Source: Bacillota bacterium
Lineage (GTDB): Bacteria; Bacillota; Clostridia; Lachnospirales; Lachnospiraceae
Assembly: GCA_023398855.1 (NCBI GenBank)
Contig: JAEWRS010000546.1
Span: 1 to 7,372, forward strand
Length of the DNA stretch: 7,372 nt
Direction: 5' to 3'
Shown in pieces: positions 4,473 to 7,372 of the stretch (the stretch's first letter is position 1; every line of letters starts with the position of its first letter). Both the position numbers and the translations under genes were made by a program. Below the pieces are notes generated by a model that saw nothing but the letters and a program-made list of their open reading frames with translations, ran no database searches and had not been told where the DNA came from.

Positions 4473-7329
4473 TGATTTGTTAGACATCATAAAGGAGTCT
4501 TTTAAAAAAGCAGTAACTTCACGACTCTTTATTCTTGGAATCATCTGCTTTTTTATGTACGCGGGACTAATAAATAAACTCTTCAACATGCAGATCGTCA
4601 ATGGCGAAGAAGCACTTAACGAATATATGCAGCTTACGGAACAGACGATTACAACAGCTGGCACAAGAGGCAATATCTTTGACCGGAATGGAAAAGTCCT
4701 TGCATATAATAAGCTGGCTTATTCTGTTACGGTGCAGGATACAGGAGTTTATAAGAACTCAGCCGCCAGAAACAATATGTACCTAAGACTGGTGCAGATC
4801 CTGGAAAAGCACGGGGAAACCGTACAGGGCAAATTTGAAATTGCCATTGATCCCAACGGTGATATGGTTTATACATCTTCCTCTGAATCTGCCAGAAAAC
4901 GTTTTTTAAGAGACTATTACGGTCTGAAAAAGGTGGAAGACTTAGACAATGAAAAGGGGGGTTATCCATCTAATTTAAGTGCCCGCGAGTTGTTTGAATG
5001 GGCTTGTGAGGACAGTGGACTTGCAGAAATAAAAGATCAGGATGGAAAGGCCATTACCCTGAAAGATCAGGAAGCGCTTGATATTATTAATATTAAGTAT
5101 GCCCTTCGCCTTATGTCCTACCGAAAATACGAAGCTACTACAGTTGCCAGTCAGGTATCAGACGAAACAGTGGCAGATATTCTGGAACACATTGGTGAAA
5201 TGCAGGGAGTGAATGTGGAAGAAACCACCATCCGCGCTTATAATGACAGCACCCCCTTTGCACCAGTTATCGGCTACACCGGAAAAGTTCCGGAAGACCA
5301 GTTAGAAGGCCTTCAGAAGAAGAAAGAAGATTATGATATCAATGACACTGTCGGCAGGGCAGGCATTGAATACACCATGGAGCATGAGCTTCAGGGAACA
5401 AAAGGGAAGAAAACGATTTACAAGGACAGCGTAGGCAGGATCCGCGAAACAAAGGATGAAACCGATGCTTCTGCTGGAAATGATGTATATTTAACCGTAA
5501 ATGCTGATCTTCAAAAAGGTATTTACCACTTAATTGAACAGTCATTGGCAGGAGTTCTCATTAAAACCATTGTTAACGGTGATTATCAGGCAGGCAGTAC
5601 TACCGATGGTTCCAATATGAAGATTCCGGTCAAGGATGCGTATTATCAGCTGATCAACAATAATGTCCTTTCCCTGAAGGAACTGGAAGAAGCAGACTCC
5701 TCTGAGACAGAAAAAAACATATACAGGAAATATATGTCTTCCCAACAGCAGATTTTTAGTAACTTAAATAATGAACTGATGAGTACTCATGCCACGGTCA
5801 TGAAAGATCTGTCGGAAGATATGAAAGCGTATATGTTTTATATATATACCTATCTTTCCGGCCCAACGGTGGGAATCATCAAAGAGGACGCAATCGATAC
5901 CTCCAGCCCGGAGTATCAGGCTTGGAAGGCTGATGAAATCAGCTTAAGGGACTATTTATATTATGGAATAGCCAACGGCTGGGTAGACACAACCAAGCTG
6001 GAAACCGGATCCAAATATTCCAGCGCAGATGACACCTTCAAAGCTCTTATTGACTATGTACTGGAAAAGTTAAAGGATGACCGTAATTTTACAAAAAAAA
6101 TATACCGGTATCTGATCAATGACGATATCATCACAGGGCAGGAGTTATGTCTTGCATTATACGACCAGGGAGTTTTAACTGACAATGGAACGGATGCTGC
6201 AGAACTTAGAGCTACCGGCGATGCATATACTTTTCTGATAAAAAAACTGTCAACCCTGGAAATTACACCGGCCCAGCTGGCCTTAAATCCATGTAATGCA
6301 GGCGTGGTGGTTACAAACGATAAAACAGGAGAGGTGCTTGCATTGGTATCCTATCCAGGCTATGACAACAATCGGATTGGCGATGGAGCCTATTTCAGCC
6401 AGCTGCAAGCGGATTTGTCACTTCCGCTGTACAACAATGCCACTCAGACGAGAAAAGCGCCTGGCTCTACGTTTAAGCCGATTACAGCAGTGGCTGCTCT
6501 GGAAGAGCATGCTGTCACAACAGATGAAACCATAAACTGCACAGGTATTTATACGGATGTGGAACCTCCTATAAAATGCTGGATCTATTCCGGGCAGCAT
6601 GGTCCCTTAAATATTGTAGGAGGAATTGAAAATTCCTGCAACTTTTTCTTTGCTGATCTGGGACACCGTTTGTCAATGGATGCCAATGGAGTCTATTCTC
6701 CTGATTTGGGATTGGATACTTTGAGAAAATACGCGTCCATGTTTGGGCTGGATCACAAATCCGGAGTGGAAATCGCAGAGCTGGATCCTCAGATTTCCAA
6801 AGAAGCACCAGAACGTTCTGCCATGGGACAGGGAAGCCATGCTTATACAAATGTCCAGCTTTCCAGATATGTTTCTGCCATTGCAAACAAGGGAACAGTG
6901 TTTGAACTGAGCTTATTGGATAAGACAACGGATTCTGAAGGTAATCTGATACAAGATTATACCCCTAAGATTTCTTCTCATATTGACGCGGCGGCCTCCA
7001 CGTGGGATACTGTACAACAGGGAATGAGAGAAGTGATTACAAGTGGTTCAAGTAAAAAATTGTTTTCGGATCTTGAAGTGGAGATTGCCGGTAAAACCGG
7101 TACCGCTCAGGAAGCCCGCAACAAACCTAATCACGCATTTTTTATTTCTTATGCGCCATATGACAATCCGGAAATCTGTGTTACCGTGAATATTCCGTAT
7201 GGCTATTCATCATCCAACGCCGCCAATATTGCGAAAAACGTCTACAAGTATTATTACGGCTACACGGACTTAGAATCCATTATAAATGCCGGCGCCCTGG
7301 ATGCAGCGAAGGTCAACATTCGCGATTAA
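4453..7329 (+). CDS. Penicillin-binding protein 2 (class B, elongasome transpeptidase), long clostridial form
   Basis: Up to 958 residues from GTG 4453 (954 from TTG 4465). It crosslinks peptidoglycan during sidewall growth and is anchored by one membrane segment (about 24-45). The dimerisation/pedestal region starts at TRGNIFDRNGKVLA (71-84) and runs to VGRAGIEYTMEHELQGTKG (about 300-318). The transpeptidase domain has all three motifs: STFK (S672 nucleophile, K675), SCN (728-730) and KTGT (881-884). Between LTVNADLQKGIYHLIEQSL (about 348-366) and NAGVVVTNDKTGEVLALVSYP (from 615) lies an insertion of about 240 mostly charged, helical-looking residues absent from the ~600-700-residue PBP2 of other bacteria; long PBP2 proteins are known in Clostridia such as C. 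difficile. C709, H716 and C729 (plus C696 or D702) resemble the zinc ligands reported for clostridial class B PBPs. Position after mreD argues for PBP2 (mrdA/pbpA type) rather than SpoVD. Confidence 0.93.
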   Translation: MIRLLFSDLLDIIKESFKKAVTSRLFILGIICFFMYAGLINKLFNMQIVNGEEALNEYMQLTEQTITTAGTRGNIFDRNGKVLAYNKLAYSVTVQDTGVYKNSAARNNMYLRLVQILEKHGETVQGKFEIAIDPNGDMVYTSSSESARKRFLRDYYGLKKVEDLDNEKGGYPSNLSARELFEWACEDSGLAEIKDQDGKAITLKDQEALDIINIKYALRLMSYRKYEATTVASQVSDETVADILEHIGEMQGVNVEETTIRAYNDSTPFAPVIGYTGKVPEDQLEGLQKKKEDYDINDTVGRAGIEYTMEHELQGTKGKKTIYKDSVGRIRETKDETDASAGNDVYLTVNADLQKGIYHLIEQSLAGVLIKTIVNGDYQAGSTTDGSNMKIPVKDAYYQLINNNVLSLKELEEADSSETEKNIYRKYMSSQQQIFSNLNNELMSTHATVMKDLSEDMKAYMFYIYTYLSGPTVGIIKEDAIDTSSPEYQAWKADEISLRDYLYYGIANGWVDTTKLETGSKYSSADDTFKALIDYVLEKLKDDRNFTKKIYRYLINDDIITGQELCLALYDQGVLTDNGTDAAELRATGDAYTFLIKKLSTLEITPAQLALNPCNAGVVVTNDKTGEVLALVSYPGYDNNRIGDGAYFSQLQADLSLPLYNNATQTRKAPGSTFKPITAVAALEEHAVTTDETINCTGIYTDVEPPIKCWIYSGQHGPLNIVGGIENSCNFFFADLGHRLSMDANGVYSPDLGLDTLRKYASMFGLDHKSGVEIAELDPQISKEAPERSAMGQGSHAYTNVQLSRYVSAIANKGTVFELSLLDKTTDSEGNLIQDYTPKISSHIDAAASTWDTVQQGMREVITSGSSKKLFSDLEVEIAGKTGTAQEARNKPNHAFFISYAPYDNPEICVTVNIPYGYSSSNAANIAKNVYKYYYGYTDLESIINAGALDAAKVNIRD

Positions 7330-7336
7330 CTAGGAT

Positions 7337-7346
7337 AAGAGGTGAT
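7337..7346 (+). promoter_or_regulatory. Shine-Dalgarno for the gene downstream of PBP2
   Basis: AAGAGGTGAT, strongly complementary to the 16S rRNA 3' end, lies directly before ATG ATG (7347 and 7350). It starts 7 bp after the PBP2 stop, so the downstream gene belongs to the same operon. Confidence 0.75.
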
Positions 7347-7372
7347 ATGATGCATAATACCGTAGTAATTAA
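7347..7372 (+). CDS. minC: Start of a gene cut by the window edge, probably septum-site determining protein MinC
   Basis: Only eight complete codons are visible (MMHNTVVI, then an incomplete codon beginning AA). The sequence fits the start of MinC, which commonly opens with a short lead and VVIKG, and minC-minD-minE follow PBP2 in mre clusters of Clostridia. MinC inhibits FtsZ assembly away from midcell. The call rests mainly on gene order, since the visible peptide is too short to prove it. Either ATG could be the start; 7350 is slightly better spaced from the ribosome binding site core. Confidence 0.5.

Noticed and set aside
6569..6928. 119-residue minus-strand open frame inside the PBP2 transpeptidase region
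   Set aside because: It is antisense to the SCN motif region of PBP2, is low in complexity for a real protein, and has no ribosome binding site evidence.

Overview
The window looks like a piece of chromosome from a low-to-mid GC Firmicute, most likely a Lachnospiraceae-type Clostridium (cluster XIVa). This is inferred from gene content (miaA followed by a methionine gamma-lyase-family gene, a DUF4321 gene next to radC, and mreC-mreD-PBP2 leading into a probable minC), from strong AGGAGG-type ribosome binding sites, and from the very long PBP2. All supported genes are on the + strand.

Positions 1-1651 hold the 3' end of miaA (tRNA dimethylallyltransferase), overlapped by 10 bp by a complete PLP-dependent methionine gamma-lyase/'aluminium resistance' family gene. 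Positions 1652-1818 are intergenic, with a weak hairpin and a good extended -10 promoter candidate. A small membrane protein gene of the DUF4321 family (1819-2070) follows. After a 103-bp gap with a weaker promoter candidate comes radC (2174-2869).

From radC onward the genes are packed as an apparent operon for cell elongation: mreC starts on the base after the radC stop, mreD overlaps the PBP2 gene by 20 bp, and a strong ribosome binding site after PBP2 leads into a gene cut by the window edge whose first residues fit MinC. MreC and MreD are the scaffold and membrane partners of the elongasome, PBP2 is its transpeptidase, and Min proteins place the division site, so the block couples sidewall growth to division placement. 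mreB, which often sits between radC and mreC, is absent here, and the radC/mreC junction shows no remnant of it.

The most unusual element is in the otherwise tight mreC-mreD junction: three near-identical 52-bp tandem repeats (3784-3939). Each unit carries a perfect 6-bp inverted repeat, a GGTATACC palindrome, and an ATG at its first base. The array begins right at the mreC stop (TAATG overlap) and ends just before the mreD ribosome binding site. I do not recognise it as a known element. The remainder of the window is ordinary housekeeping sequence.
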